Shown piece after piece: positions 47,072-55,422 of a stretch of 64,000 nucleotides of DNA. A model generated the notes under the pieces. It did not search any database and was not told the origin of the DNA. It saw nothing but the letters and a program-made list of their open reading frames with translations. This DNA comes from a virus. The stretch is from positions 1-64,000 of the IMG/VR virus record IMGVR_UViG_3300026557_000002, one strand, 5' to 3'. A program made the translations under genes and the position numbers. Numbering within the stretch: the first letter of the stretch is position 1; the number at the start of each line of letters is the position of its first letter.

Positions 47072-47263
47072 CTAGGGCTGCTCCGTCTCCTGCTGTGCCC
47101 GCTCTGGCAACTCTTCACTCCAAGCAATTGGGTCGATTGCGTTGTGCGTCCGTGCAAATAATTCTTTGCCAACCGTTTCGCGCACTTGTTCTAAAGTCTC
47201 GCCAGACACATCGAAATGGTCTTCTGTGCCGTCATTGTGTTCAAAGTGGATTCGGAATCTCAT
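47072..47263 (-). CDS. Small hypothetical protein (63 aa)
   Basis: MRFRIHFEHNDGTEDHFDVS..., a short beta-hairpin plus helix protein as seen in many phage early regions. ATGA overlap with the gene upstream. Function unknown. Confidence 0.6.
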   Translation of the reverse strand: MRFRIHFEHNDGTEDHFDVSGETLEQVRETVGKELFARTHNAIDPIAWSEELPERAQQETEQP

Positions 47264-48255
47264 GCGCCCGGCCCCTTACGCGCCAGTTCCGCTCGCAGGG
47301 CGACAGCGAATTCATTCAGTGCCAATCGGCGATTGGCAAAGTTCAACGCATCGGCGATCAAAGCTAAGCTTTGTGGATGTGCTGCGTGGTCTCGAATCAG
47401 AGGCGCTTTACCTGAAACATGGACAACGGCCTTACCGTCCACAAACCAGTTGTTCACAGGCGAAGTAAGTATACCGTGCAGCTTCTCGCTAAGCTCCCGC
47501 AACCCTTCGAACGCGGGGGCAGCTGGCTGGCGTGTCGCTAGGGCGGACTCCAGCCCACGAATATCTCTTTTCTGCTGGCGGCAAGAAGGGCAGTCGGTAT
47601 CAAGCATTTCTTTGCCGCCGCAACATTCATCAACTTCTGCTTGCCACATTCCCACTAGCCCCACCACGCTGTCCGGCTGGGCACTCGCTGGCGCTTTTAC
47701 GCACGTCCCTAGCAAGTGTCTGATTCCGTCTTGCACTTCAGCCATTGGCACTCGGCAGTACGGGCAGTGCGTGCTCTCCCAAGTGTTACGCCAGCCAATC
47801 GGTGGCGTCGGGGTGGCGGTTGCGGGGGCGGAAGTGTTGGTTAGGGTCTCGACGGCGAAGCGAAATATCCACTGCATTCCACCAGTATCGCCTTCCAAAA
47901 GATACTGCCCGTGCCAACTATCGACTTGCTCCTCACCACACGCTACTGCACGGATTCTCACCAGTGCCGCTCGCAGCGTCTCTTCCCTCGGCGGCTGCCC
48001 CAGCGCATCCTGTGGTTCGCGGAGGTCAGCAACGAATCGTTCAGCCAATTCAATCATGTCCTGCACAGCAGCCTTCGTCTCTGGATAGACAAATTTCACA
48101 CTACCCGTTCGCATCTTCTCGATGTAGGATTCCCACTTGTTAATCAGCTTCGTCGTGTCCATTCGCTCCTCCGCCTTCACTTGGCCCGCCATCCCTGGCT
48201 TCTCTTTCACATAAGTATGAACCGCTGGATTATCGAACTCGTTTCGCTCACTCAC
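47260..48255 (-). CDS. Hypothetical protein with zinc motifs (331 aa)
   Basis: GTG at 48255 overlaps the previous stop (GTGA) as in its neighbours; an internal ATG at 48162 with a stronger GGAGGAG site would give 300 aa. Contains HCPYCRVPM, ...CVKAP, DECCGGKEMLDTDCPSCRQQ: probable zinc sites around residues 200-270. The C-terminal part (LREL..LHGILTSPV) is helical. Composite proteins like this occur in phage early regions with no known role. Confidence 0.6.
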   Translation of the reverse strand: MSERNEFDNPAVHTYVKEKPGMAGQVKAEERMDTTKLINKWESYIEKMRTGSVKFVYPETKAAVQDMIELAERFVADLREPQDALGQPPREETLRAALVRIRAVACGEEQVDSWHGQYLLEGDTGGMQWIFRFAVETLTNTSAPATATPTPPIGWRNTWESTHCPYCRVPMAEVQDGIRHLLGTCVKAPASAQPDSVVGLVGMWQAEVDECCGGKEMLDTDCPSCRQQKRDIRGLESALATRQPAAPAFEGLRELSEKLHGILTSPVNNWFVDGKAVVHVSGKAPLIRDHAAHPQSLALIADALNFANRRLALNEFAVALRAELARKGPGA

Positions 48256-48473
48256 TTTGCGGACCTCTTGCGCTTGCGGGGCACTGAGCGTCCAGCTACC
48301 GCTTCGCATCCGGCCATGAACGCTCGCCACAAGCGATTCTCTAGAAATTGCCCCGATGCGTTTGCCCAAGTACAGCGTCTGCCTTCATCCGATTCAAGCC
48401 AGCGAGTCCACGCGATTGCATCCTCGTGACGCGAAACTTCCCGCACCGCCCCTGCTCTCTTCTGTTTGCTCAT
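48252..48473 (-). CDS. Small basic hypothetical protein (73 aa)
   Basis: MSKQKRAGAVREVSRHEDAI..., ends with a very basic tail VPRKRKRSAK. ATG at 48473 overlaps the preceding stop (ATGA), which settles the start. TWANASGQFLENRLWRAFMA forms a helix. Unknown. Confidence 0.6.
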   Translation of the reverse strand: MSKQKRAGAVREVSRHEDAIAWTRWLESDEGRRCTWANASGQFLENRLWRAFMAGCEAVAGRSVPRKRKRSAK

Positions 48474-48733
48474 GGCTTCTCCAGCTTCTCTAGGGCGGCG
48501 TTCCACTTCGCTTTTAGCGCGTCCCAATCCTCGGCGTATCCGCTCGCATCGCTCCAGTCATGCATCGCCTGCCCAGAGTTCAACAATGCCGATATCCCTG
48601 ATTTTTTCTCGCTCAACCCACAATCGCAATTCCGCCTAACCTGCTCTTCCGAAGTCGCTGGGAACGCGTGACATCTACCACGGTGTTGCATGTAAGGAGC
48701 CAGCTTGCGCACCACCGCCTCCATGCGCTTCAT
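48470..48733 (-). CDS. Hypothetical protein (87 aa)
   Basis: MKRMEAVVRKLAPYMQHRGR..., with Cys/His pairs (CHAF, NCDCGLSE). ATGA overlap at both ends fixes its limits. Possibly a small zinc protein. Unknown. Confidence 0.6.
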   Translation of the reverse strand: MKRMEAVVRKLAPYMQHRGRCHAFPATSEEQVRRNCDCGLSEKKSGISALLNSGQAMHDWSDASGYAEDWDALKAKWNAALEKLEKP

Positions 48734-48810
48734 GGCAGCCACCACGATGCAATAGCCGCTATCGTTAGAACTACAAGTAGCGTCCAAATTTTCCATCCCG
48801 GCTTGCTCAT
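48730..48810 (-). CDS. Tiny membrane peptide (26 aa)
   Basis: MSKPGWKIWTLLVVLTIAAI... is a single membrane span ending ASWWLP. ATGA overlaps at both ends place it in the same coupled chain. Unknown. Confidence 0.55.
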   Translation of the reverse strand: MSKPGWKIWTLLVVLTIAAIASWWLP

Positions 48811-48956
48811 TTCTTGCGCTCCTCAATGGCCTGGTCCAGCGCGGCGAACCGCTCATTTTCCATTCTTCTGATCGCCTCGAATGCGGTATCACACGCGTTC
48901 TTGAAAGCTCCAGGAGTGCGTACCCGAGACCTGCGGTCCGGCGTCGGTCGAGTCAT
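48807..48956 (-). CDS. Small basic protein (49 aa)
   Basis: MTRPTPDRRSRVRTPGAFKN...; Arg-rich head, then an acidic/basic helix RRMENERFAALDQAIEERKK. GAAGGCAA precedes the ATG, and its stop overlaps the next ATG. First gene in the coupled chain after the recombinase group. Confidence 0.55.
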   Translation of the reverse strand: MTRPTPDRRSRVRTPGAFKNACDTAFEAIRRMENERFAALDQAIEERKK

Positions 48957-48976
48957 TTGCCTTCGGTCTCCGCGGA

Positions 48977-49189
48977 TCATGCTGCCCCCAATCTGAAACC
49001 TAAATTTCTTTTAATCTGTTCTTCCAAAGAGATTGATAGAAATTTTCCCGCAGCTTCTTCTGGTGTCAATGCTCTAACTTCAAAATCCGTACCTGCCAGA
49101 AACCAAATGACGGGATAAGGATAAAGACCTGTTAGCCCTAACCTTTTTCTCGCTTCCCCGTTCTGTTGTTGAAATTCCTTATACGTCAC
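48977..49189 (-). CDS. Small hypothetical protein after integrase (70 aa)
   Basis: GTG at 49189 overlaps the integrase stop (GTGA). VTYKEFQQQNGEARKRLGLT...; the C-terminal NLGFRLGAA closely repeats the integrase C-terminus GLGFRLGAT although the DNA differs. This may be a shared host-interaction motif or chance. Function unknown. Confidence 0.55.
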   Translation of the reverse strand: MTYKEFQQQNGEARKRLGLTGLYPYPVIWFLAGTDFEVRALTPEEAAGKFLSISLEEQIKRNLGFRLGAA

Positions 49190-50067
49190 GTTGCACCCAG
49201 CCTGAACCCGAGTCCTGCCCGCTGTGCCCATTCGCGGCGTGTAACCAAATCGCTGGAGGTTTTGTCATAGCGATCCGTTATATCCCCGTTTTTAGAGTGT
49301 CCGGCCCAAAACTTAACCAGACCTTCTGGGGCGCCAGCCTTCCTGAGCTGGGTAATTCGGAACCGGCGGAAAGCGTGGAACCCGACGCCGACGCCGTCAG
49401 AAGCCATCTGTCTCCGGTTCTTTTGGTAATCCCCTCGAAACATCCGGCCAGTCTTGTCTCCAAGAAGATCGATCAAGAGGCCATTCAGGTCCGCAGAAAT
49501 GTCCACTTCGCGGGTACCCGCATCTGTCTTAGTCTCCCGGATGACTACCGTAGAGGTCTCAGGGTTCCAGAAGTTGCCGTTCCCGGCGTCCTGGACGGTC
49601 AGGGAGAGGGCTTCGGCTATCCTTAGCCCTGAGCCAGCCAGAAGAGCGTAAAGTGCCTTATTCTCGCCCTGCGAGGCTTTCAGGACATTCTCTACGTCCT
49701 CTGAAGTAACCACTGGCGCCGCCTGCTCTTTAGGATTGATGATCGGAAGGTCCACGAAGTCGTTATTCCAGGTACGTGGGAAGATCTGGTTACCGGTATT
49801 CGGATCTACTGCGGAAGCCACGACCGCTTTGATGACCGATGCGATCCCGGTAATACTCGAGGCGGACAAGCCGTCTTCGGTCAGGCCGGCGACCAGAGTC
49901 TTTAGAACCCCGTTGTCGATCTCCCCAAGGTCCTTTTCACCGATCTTTGGCAGGATATGGTTCACCAGATAAGACTGGTAGATGACCGCGGTCCTAGGCT
50001 TGATAGGCTCCCGACGACGGTTCTGGCTCTCGGTCATGAACATCTCGGCTCTGGTTTTAAAGTTCAT
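49186..50067 (-). CDS. int: Tyrosine recombinase (phage integrase)
   Basis: 293 aa. N-terminal SAM-like core-binding domain (about residues 1-110) with RTAVIYQSYLVNHILPKIGE; catalytic domain with R149 (GSGLRIAEAL), H231xxR234 (HAFRRFR), H257 (AGHS) and Y267 (RYDK), the complete R-H-R-H-Y set. Would integrate the phage at an attachment site, which I could not locate. Its own promoter is immediately upstream (50077-50104) and the preceding gene is terminated, so it is a separate unit. Confidence 0.9.
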   Translation of the reverse strand: MNFKTRAEMFMTESQNRRREPIKPRTAVIYQSYLVNHILPKIGEKDLGEIDNGVLKTLVAGLTEDGLSASSITGIASVIKAVVASAVDPNTGNQIFPRTWNNDFVDLPIINPKEQAAPVVTSEDVENVLKASQGENKALYALLAGSGLRIAEALSLTVQDAGNGNFWNPETSTVVIRETKTDAGTREVDISADLNGLLIDLLGDKTGRMFRGDYQKNRRQMASDGVGVGFHAFRRFRITQLRKAGAPEGLVKFWAGHSKNGDITDRYDKTSSDLVTRREWAQRAGLGFRLGAT

Positions 50068-50076
50068 AATGAAATC

Positions 50077-50104
50077 AGTCTACCACAAGCTCTTTGATTG
50101 TCAA
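50077..50104 (-). promoter_or_regulatory. Integrase promoter
   Basis: TTGACA (50104-50099), 16 nt, TAGACT (50082-50077) on the - strand, 10 nt before the integrase ATG; an almost leaderless transcript is implied. Confidence 0.65.
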
Positions 50105-50114
50105 GAAGTATTTT

Positions 50115-50144
50115 CAAAAAAAAGTACTAGTCATTTTTAGTACT
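50115..50144 (-). terminator. Rho-independent terminator after the AAA+ gene
   Basis: On the - strand AGTACT (50144-50139), loop, AGTACT (50128-50123), followed by a run of T. The hairpin includes the stop codon of the AAA+ gene. Confidence 0.7.
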
Positions 50145-51098
50145 CTCATTCAGTGTAAAGCCGAGCGTGTATCCTACAGTTGATTTCTGTCCCATTTTAG
50201 GCATCTTAATAACGTCTTTAATGTTGCCTCGGAGTCGCTTCAGGGTCAAATCGTAATCAATTTTTAAACATAGAGTTGCGACTACGAGTTCTCGAAGATG
50301 AGCCAACCCCATGCCGTCTGTATCATCAACCATACGTTGGACCTGCGACGCCGGGATCGCGCCTTTGATTAAATACTCTAAGTACGTCTTGCGGGCGTCG
50401 GCTATCGGCGGATTCAAGCCAACAATAAGATCGAATCGCCCGGGCCGTTTAATCAGACGATCTTCCAAAACGTCAGGCTTGTTAGTCGTAGCCAAATGGA
50501 TGATGTTATCGACTTGTTTTTCCCCATCGAGAAAACTCAAAACATCGGATTCTTGTTCTTTATCATCCATCATTTTCTCGATATCTTCAAAAATAGTCAT
50601 GACGGGGCGTCTGGGTTCGATTTCGCGTAAGTGCTGGATGATTTGTGATGTCGTTTCTATCTTCGTGACCGATATCACGACGCCGTCGCGTCTAATGACT
50701 TCATCGCATAACAGGCGAATAATGCTAGTTTTGCCGCAGCCTGCCGGACCATAAAACATAATACCGCGCTTGAATAACAGACCCGTTTGTTTAAACACGT
50801 CTTCTTGGCCCCAGAAATTTTTGATTTGGCCAAGAATGAAATCCGTAGGCATCCCAGGCAAAATAAATAGACTATCAGCAGGAAATTTAATTTCGCGAGC
50901 GTAGATGTTATCGTCATTATCCATCCGAGCCTCATAAACCCCGTTCGGCAATCTCGTATGAGTAGCATTCGTGGGATAGAAGCGGCTTTTCCGCTTAGAC
51001 CAATGCGTATGATCTTTTGGCTTATTTACATATTCCCAGTCTAGATCTATGTCTTCAGGCATGAGTTTTTTATCTCCACTGTAATATTGCTCGGACAT
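50127..51098 (-). CDS. AAA+ ATPase (BCS1/FtsH-like)
   Basis: ATG at 51098 (MSEQYYSGDKKL...) directly after the upstream stop; an earlier in-frame start would overlap that gene. About 323 aa. Walker A GPAGCGKT (117-124), Walker B VMTIFEDIEKMM (about 166-177), sensor ATTNKPD and arginine-finger RLIKRPGRFD (214-223). A single AAA module with an alpha-helical lid. Could remodel proteins for replication, packaging or defence; partner unknown. Confidence 0.85.
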   Translation of the reverse strand: MSEQYYSGDKKLMPEDIDLDWEYVNKPKDHTHWSKRKSRFYPTNATHTRLPNGVYEARMDNDDNIYAREIKFPADSLFILPGMPTDFILGQIKNFWGQEDVFKQTGLLFKRGIMFYGPAGCGKTSIIRLLCDEVIRRDGVVISVTKIETTSQIIQHLREIEPRRPVMTIFEDIEKMMDDKEQESDVLSFLDGEKQVDNIIHLATTNKPDVLEDRLIKRPGRFDLIVGLNPPIADARKTYLEYLIKGAIPASQVQRMVDDTDGMGLAHLRELVVATLCLKIDYDLTLKRLRGNIKDVIKMPKMGQKSTVGYTLGFTLNESTKND

Positions 51099-51100
51099 AT

Positions 51101-51511
51101 TTACCACAAATCGTGAAATGCGCCGTGCTCCGACAAATCCACCATACAAGCCTGCCATCGGATCCCGTGAGAGTCAAGTTCTTTCCCGTCCGTCTTGATA
51201 TGGCATTGTTCATGAAGCAAGGTCAATCGTGCCTGGCGAGGAACCGGATTCGTCTTCCGGTCGATTCTGATCTGGCGAACACCGTTTGTGTCTACCCAAG
51301 TGGCGCCCATGTCGCCTTTGCTCTCCCCATCCGTCATGTCTGACCAGAGAACATTAACTTTCTTTGGCAACTGGCCCAGGAAGTAATCCCGGTTGAAGTC
51401 TGCGTAGTCCTGCTCTAGGGCGCAAATCTCTCCGGCCTTGGCCGCTTGGGTGATCAGAAACCAGATTACGGCTAAGAGGATGGTTATGATGACCTTGGTT
51501 CTAATTTTCAT
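51101..51511 (-). CDS. Secreted/membrane SprT-like metallopeptidase
   Basis: 136 aa. MKIRTKVIITILLAVIWFLI is a signal peptide or anchor. DYADFNRDYFLGQLPKKVNV and TLLHEQCHIKTDGK...DSHGIRWQACM form a SprT-type HExxH zinc site with a third His. The combination of export signal and SprT fold is unusual, since SprT proteins usually act on DNA-crosslinked proteins in the cytoplasm. Coupled to the AAA+ gene downstream. Confidence 0.75.
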   Translation of the reverse strand: MKIRTKVIITILLAVIWFLITQAAKAGEICALEQDYADFNRDYFLGQLPKKVNVLWSDMTDGESKGDMGATWVDTNGVRQIRIDRKTNPVPRQARLTLLHEQCHIKTDGKELDSHGIRWQACMVDLSEHGAFHDLW

Positions 51512-51998
51512 TCTCGATCCTCTTTAATTCTTGTTCTGAAATCATTGCGCCGCCATAAGGGTCGTCTACCAAATGCCCATCTATGACCGAAACGAACTCG
51601 AAAACTCCGTGCGGGTCATGATCGCCTTTAAAGATGATTTCTACGATATCCCGAGTCCAGTTGGTCGGGCAAGTGTGCTCATCATAGAAATATCGCTGAT
51701 GGCTTTCGTAGTCTTCAGATGTCATGCCTTGGCTATGCGCGTATTTCCAAGCATTTAATTTCAAGATAATCTTAGGTTCTGTTACGGATTGTAAAGTTAC
51801 GGTTACAGGAGTATTCTTTTTCCCTGTAGAAATTGTCCTGAAGTCAGTCTCGGATACCCTTTCAATATCGACGTTCTCTTGGCACTCATTGCATGACCAA
51901 TTCGTCTTAAATCCTACGCTGATTTGATCAGCACGCCAACTACCTTTGGAGCAACTAGGACATGGGATGTACAGTCGAATCTTCGCTTGAACTATCAT
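51501..51998 (-). CDS. Zinc-ribbon hypothetical protein (165 aa)
   Basis: N-terminal CPSCSKGSW ... CNECQENV is a four-Cys ribbon (about residues 13-39). The rest is mixed, with DDPYGGAMISEQELKRIEN at the C-terminus. Overlaps both neighbours. Function unknown. Confidence 0.6.
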   Translation of the reverse strand: MIVQAKIRLYIPCPSCSKGSWRADQISVGFKTNWSCNECQENVDIERVSETDFRTISTGKKNTPVTVTLQSVTEPKIILKLNAWKYAHSQGMTSEDYESHQRYFYDEHTCPTNWTRDIVEIIFKGDHDPHGVFEFVSVIDGHLVDDPYGGAMISEQELKRIENEN

Positions 51999-52434
51999 TA
52001 ACCACCTCCAGATTCAAATCCGTTGCCAACTTTTCTAACATGACCAGAGTATTCTCTTCCTCTGATTTGGCTTCCTGAAAATTGACGCAGTACGCGGATA
52101 AGGCGTCGAAAGCAGTCTCGTAGGTCGCGTAAGGCCCATTCTCCAGATTCCAGCTTTGCTCGTAAAACCAGAAAGTTCCGTCTGTGTGCTCATGAAGCGG
52201 ATCGCCGTCCGCCTTATCGTAGTTGCAGACAGGTTCAGTCGGCGGCCGAAGGATCGCGAGGTCTGCGGCCTTGCCGAGTTCTTTGACCAGTTTAAGCTGC
52301 CGGCCAGTGGACTCGCCCTGTCGGAAGGCTACGACCTTGGCGTAATTCAGGTTGTCTGGCAAAAACTCTCCGTCCGCCAGGATCACGACGATGACCTGGA
52401 TTCCATTCTCGACTTTTTTGCCTATGACCATCAA
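51955..52434 (-). CDS. Hypothetical protein (159 aa)
   Basis: MMVIGKKVENGIQVIVVILA..., alpha/beta with a C-terminal acidic tail. Overlaps the next gene by 44 nt and starts right where the methyltransferase ends. No family recognised. Confidence 0.6.
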   Translation of the reverse strand: MMVIGKKVENGIQVIVVILADGEFLPDNLNYAKVVAFRQGESTGRQLKLVKELGKAADLAILRPPTEPVCNYDKADGDPLHEHTDGTFWFYEQSWNLENGPYATYETAFDALSAYCVNFQEAKSEEENTLVMLEKLATDLNLEVVNDSSSEDSTVHPMS

Positions 52435-53670
52435 TCATCCCTTGATTATCATTTCTACTTCCTGAATCCTTCTGCCTATCCAAGCCATTACAGGGACGGC
52501 CATACTGTTCCCGAGGGCTTTGTACCGAGGGCCGTCCGCCGCTTTCTTGCCTATCGGGATCAGCGTATAATCGTCTGGAAATCCCTGAAGCCGCTCGCAC
52601 TCCTTTGGGGTCAAGCGACGAACCAAGGACTTGGTGCAGTCTGCACCAAGTCGGCCGCTTCTATGGCAAGAGCCTGAGGCTCTATCCGCATTTGAACCGA
52701 TTGTACCCGAAATCTCCCCGATATCAATATTTGATCCTTTGGTCTGAAAAGCTATAATCGGCTGTCCTCGTCCTGTACCATCTTCGCTACCGTCAAAGCC
52801 ATCGGCTTTCAAGGCGTGGGTTTTTGTTCCTGTAACGCAAACTAGATCTGATGCACTCTTATAGTCTCTCGCGGACACCGTGGATGCCACCGTGTCGGTT
52901 CCGTATTTTCCGGTAGATTGACGATCAAATGTTTGAATCACCCCCGTCGTGTAATTAAGACTATACCCGCCTGTTTTCTTAGCTTGAATAGTTCCTGACA
53001 ATTCTTCATCACCTAACTGTAGATTTCGGAAATCTACAGTTTTGATTCCACCCCTTCTCTCAGTGCTTTGTCTAATTGGGGGGGAAGAGATTCGCCTCTT
53101 TTTTCTGCCCTTCTCAGGATTCCCTGACAGGCTTTCGCGCTCAAAAAGTACCGCTGCAGCAGGACGCCAGTCTCCAAGATATCCGACAACAAAGACTCGG
53201 CGACGTCTTTGGGGAACTCCGAAGTACCGAGCGTCCAGGATTCGGTAAGCGAACCCATACCCGAGTTCTTGAATCGCCCCGAGGAAGGAGCCAAAATCCC
53301 GTCCTTTTGAACTGCTAAGAACTCCGGGGACGTTTTCCCAAACGAACCACCTAGGCCGTTTAATGTCAACAAGTCTGAGAAATTCAAGGCATAAGTTGCC
53401 ACGAGGATCAGCCAGTCCTTTTCGGAGACCGGCGACGGAGAAAGACTGGCAGGGGGTGCCTCCAACAAGAAGGTTGATTTCGCTTTCTTGGAAGATTTTG
53501 TTCTCATATAGCTTCGTCATATCTCCTAAATCGGGAATCTGAGGATAGTGGTGTGCCAAGACGGCTTTAGGAAACTTCTCTATCTCAGATAACCACTGTG
53601 GCTGCCAGCCTAGAGGGTGCCAGGCTACCGAAGCCGCCTCGATTCCTGAACAAACCGATCCGTATTTCAT
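52435..53670 (-). CDS. DNA (cytosine-5) methyltransferase
   Basis: 411 aa. Motif I SVCSGIEAASVAW, motif IV GGTPCQSFS with catalytic C74, motif VI WENVPGV, motif VIII QRRRRVFVV, motif X GNSMAVPVM. Between VIII and X lies a long target-recognition region (about residues 185-350). Methylates cytosine in a specific DNA sequence, most likely to protect phage DNA from restriction; no cognate nuclease is adjacent. Confidence 0.9.
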   Translation of the reverse strand: MKYGSVCSGIEAASVAWHPLGWQPQWLSEIEKFPKAVLAHHYPQIPDLGDMTKLYENKIFQESEINLLVGGTPCQSFSVAGLRKGLADPRGNLCLEFLRLVDIKRPRWFVWENVPGVLSSSKGRDFGSFLGAIQELGYGFAYRILDARYFGVPQRRRRVFVVGYLGDWRPAAAVLFERESLSGNPEKGRKKRRISSPPIRQSTERRGGIKTVDFRNLQLGDEELSGTIQAKKTGGYSLNYTTGVIQTFDRQSTGKYGTDTVASTVSARDYKSASDLVCVTGTKTHALKADGFDGSEDGTGRGQPIIAFQTKGSNIDIGEISGTIGSNADRASGSCHRSGRLGADCTKSLVRRLTPKECERLQGFPDDYTLIPIGKKAADGPRYKALGNSMAVPVMAWIGRRIQEVEMIIKG

Positions 53671-53718
53671 TCCCTTGATTTCCTTTTAAAACAGGTACGA
53701 TTCAATGACAACTATTGC

Positions 53719-54024
53719 TTACTGATTTGGCCTTCTCTGCGTCAATGCTTCCCGCTTTTCAACATGAAGCATCTGCATGCGCTCAATCGTCCTTTTCATC
53801 CTGATCTCTTCGTCATTCAACTCGTCTAGTAAAACACGGAATTCTTCGTATGTCAAGACCTTTTTATCTTTTTCTTCTACGGCGACCTTATCGAAGGATC
53901 TCTTCAAAACGGTGAACTCTTCGCCGCTGGGCCCGATTACCTGATAGAAGCCTCCGCCCGCCGTCAGCTTGGCCTTGACTTGGGTCCCTTGTACCAAATA
54001 CGTCTTGTACCCGTCGATCTCCAT
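53719..54024 (-). CDS. Hypothetical protein (101 aa)
   Basis: ATG at 54024 (MEIDGYKTYLVQGTQVKAKL) after GGGAGGGTTTG. An SH3-like beta head then a coiled-coil helix EEIRMKRTIERMQMLHVEKR. TGATG overlap with the zinc gene upstream. Unknown. Confidence 0.6.
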   Translation of the reverse strand: MEIDGYKTYLVQGTQVKAKLTAGGGFYQVIGPSGEEFTVLKRSFDKVAVEEKDKKVLTYEEFRVLLDELNDEEIRMKRTIERMQMLHVEKREALTQRRPNQ

Positions 54025-54197
54025 CAAACCCTCCCTAGGTGGCATTTGCAATCACACGGCTCGCCGGCCCCGCCGATCTTGCCGTCAAACTTATGCCCGC
54101 ACTTTGGGCAAACCGTCGCCATACAGACGTTCGTGCTAGACTTTGCCGCTGGCTTAATGGCGAACGGAAAGGGCTCCAGATCTTTGTATTCGGTCAT
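54024..54197 (-). CDS. Small zinc-binding protein (57 aa)
   Basis: MTEYKDLEPFPFAIKPAAKS..., then CMATVCPKCGHKFDG and PCDCKCHLG. Start and stop overlap both neighbours (ATGA and TGATG), which supports it. Function unknown. Confidence 0.6.
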   Translation of the reverse strand: MTEYKDLEPFPFAIKPAAKSSTNVCMATVCPKCGHKFDGKIGGAGEPCDCKCHLGRV

Positions 54198-54379
54198 TCT
54201 GTCTCCAAGTAACCGATGAACTCTTTCCAGGCTTTAGACTTCGTATCAATCAGACTCGTCACGCCCGACTCTGGCCAGATGATGTGAACTGTCGATCCGG
54301 ACTGTATCACTTCTCCTAGCTCGTTGTCAAGCAGGACTATCGTGCCGACAGGAAGCGCTTGGAGTAATTCCGGAGCCAT
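54194..54379 (-). CDS. Small hypothetical protein (61 aa)
   Basis: MAPELLQALPVGTIVLLDNE..., an SH3-like five-strand pattern (TIVLLDN...GEVIQSG...HIIWPES) then an acidic helix. Unknown. Confidence 0.6.
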   Translation of the reverse strand: MAPELLQALPVGTIVLLDNELGEVIQSGSTVHIIWPESGVTSLIDTKSKAWKEFIGYLETE

Positions 54380-54475
54380 CTAAATCCGTCCTTTATCTGC
54401 AGCCAACCGTGCGAGTCGATAAACGTCATCCAAATCTGGAGATTCTGTGCCCCAAACACCCCATGCTGAGGGCAC
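54380..54475 (-). CDS. Possible tiny protein (31 aa), GTG start
   Basis: VPSAWGVWGTESPDLDDVYR... ends at TAG directly before the next ATG. No ribosome site seen; the spacing alone suggests it is real. Weak call. Confidence 0.3.
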   Translation of the reverse strand: MPSAWGVWGTESPDLDDVYRLARLAADKGRI

Positions 54476-54497
54476 AGAAAAAACTCAAAAACTTCTC

Positions 54498-54650
54498 TCA
54501 CTTCGGTCTCGATTCAATTAATTTTTCGACGTACGCGTTTACAATCAAAATCTCCTCACGAGTCAATTTTTGACGGATATCGTCAAACCTGTTTCTAGCT
54601 TCTTGATCCTCGGTAATCATAACCCATCGACGATAGCCTTCGGGGAACAT
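54498..54650 (-). CDS. Small helical protein (50 aa)
   Basis: ATG at 54650 overlaps the previous stop (TAATG). MFPEGYRRWVMITEDQEARN..., charged and helical. Unknown. Confidence 0.5.
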   Translation of the reverse strand: MFPEGYRRWVMITEDQEARNRFDDIRQKLTREEILIVNAYVEKLIESRPK

Positions 54651-54994
54651 TAAAATTTCTTTCCTCCGTGTTTATACGGCCTGGATTCATTGAACGCCAT
54701 TTTAGCAATAACGGCCTCGGCGACCCTAAGATTGAAATGGTAGGCGCTATCCATTATTCGGATGATCACGTCGGCGAACTCTTCTTCGGCTCCCGTAAAT
54801 TCTGGAATGTGATCGCTAGGAGGGTCTCCGTGCCGATAGGACTCCAAGGCTTCGGACAATTCTGAGTGCATCAAGGCTATCACTTCGCCAAAATTCTTCG
54901 GCTCTTCATGAAATCCATGATCTTTGCTGATGTTATAGGCGGTGTACTGTTTGCTTGTGAATGCCTGAACGAAAGCGTTGTCTTGTAATCCCAT
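54650..54994 (-). CDS. MazG-like nucleotide pyrophosphohydrolase
   Basis: 114 aa from ATG 54994 (TAATG overlap, GAGGA upstream). EVIALMHSELSEALESYRHG and EEEFADVIIRIMDSAYHFN give the ExxE...ExxD metal-binding pattern of the MazG-like (dUTPase/MazG four-helix) family. It could hydrolyse noncanonical NTPs or lower (p)ppGpp signals during infection. Confidence 0.8.
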   Translation of the reverse strand: MGLQDNAFVQAFTSKQYTAYNISKDHGFHEEPKNFGEVIALMHSELSEALESYRHGDPPSDHIPEFTGAEEEFADVIIRIMDSAYHFNLRVAEAVIAKMAFNESRPYKHGGKKF

Positions 54995-55152
54995 TACATT
55001 ATCCTCACTGCGACCATAATACCGGTGGCCGAGACCCAATAAAGAACTCGCTTCCAATCGCCTTGGAGAGCGTAACCGATAGCTGCACAAACGTCAAGAA
55101 CTATGCCGACGGAGACGAAGAAATTGCCCCAGTTGATATTATGTAAAATCAT
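54994..55152 (-). CDS. Small two-span membrane protein (52 aa)
   Basis: MILHNINWGNFFVSVGIVLD..., hydrophobic segments around residues 10-27 and 36-51. ATGA overlap upstream, TAATG downstream. Holin-like in topology, but it lies in an early-type chain away from the endolysin. Unknown. Confidence 0.55.
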   Translation of the reverse strand: MILHNINWGNFFVSVGIVLDVCAAIGYALQGDWKRVLYWVSATGIMVAVRIM

Positions 55153-55403
55153 GATTTCGGATACGCCACCGAGAACGTACTCCTGAATTCCGGTCGGAAC
55201 TGGTTAACGCCATGATTCACGATGCCACCTTTGCCGAGCGCGGTGTATTGGATAAAATGGCTCTTTCCGGTAACTTCATTCGAGCTAAACCTGATGACCT
55301 TGCGCTCGTTCTCGTCTCCGTCTCGGAGTTCTTGAAACAAACGGTCGCGCTGGTCTTTGTCCGCCATCGTCAGGACTTCAAATTCTGTGAATGGTTTTTT
55401 CAT
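55149..55403 (-). CDS. Hypothetical protein (84 aa)
   Basis: MKKPFTEFEVLTMADKDQRD..., with RKVIRFSSNEV and HFIQYTALGKGGIVNHG. Mixed fold, no recognised family. Coupled to the membrane protein downstream. Confidence 0.6.
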   Translation of the reverse strand: MKKPFTEFEVLTMADKDQRDRLFQELRDGDENERKVIRFSSNEVTGKSHFIQYTALGKGGIVNHGVNQFRPEFRSTFSVAYPKS

Positions 55404-55422
55404 GGAATTACGTTTAGTCCCC

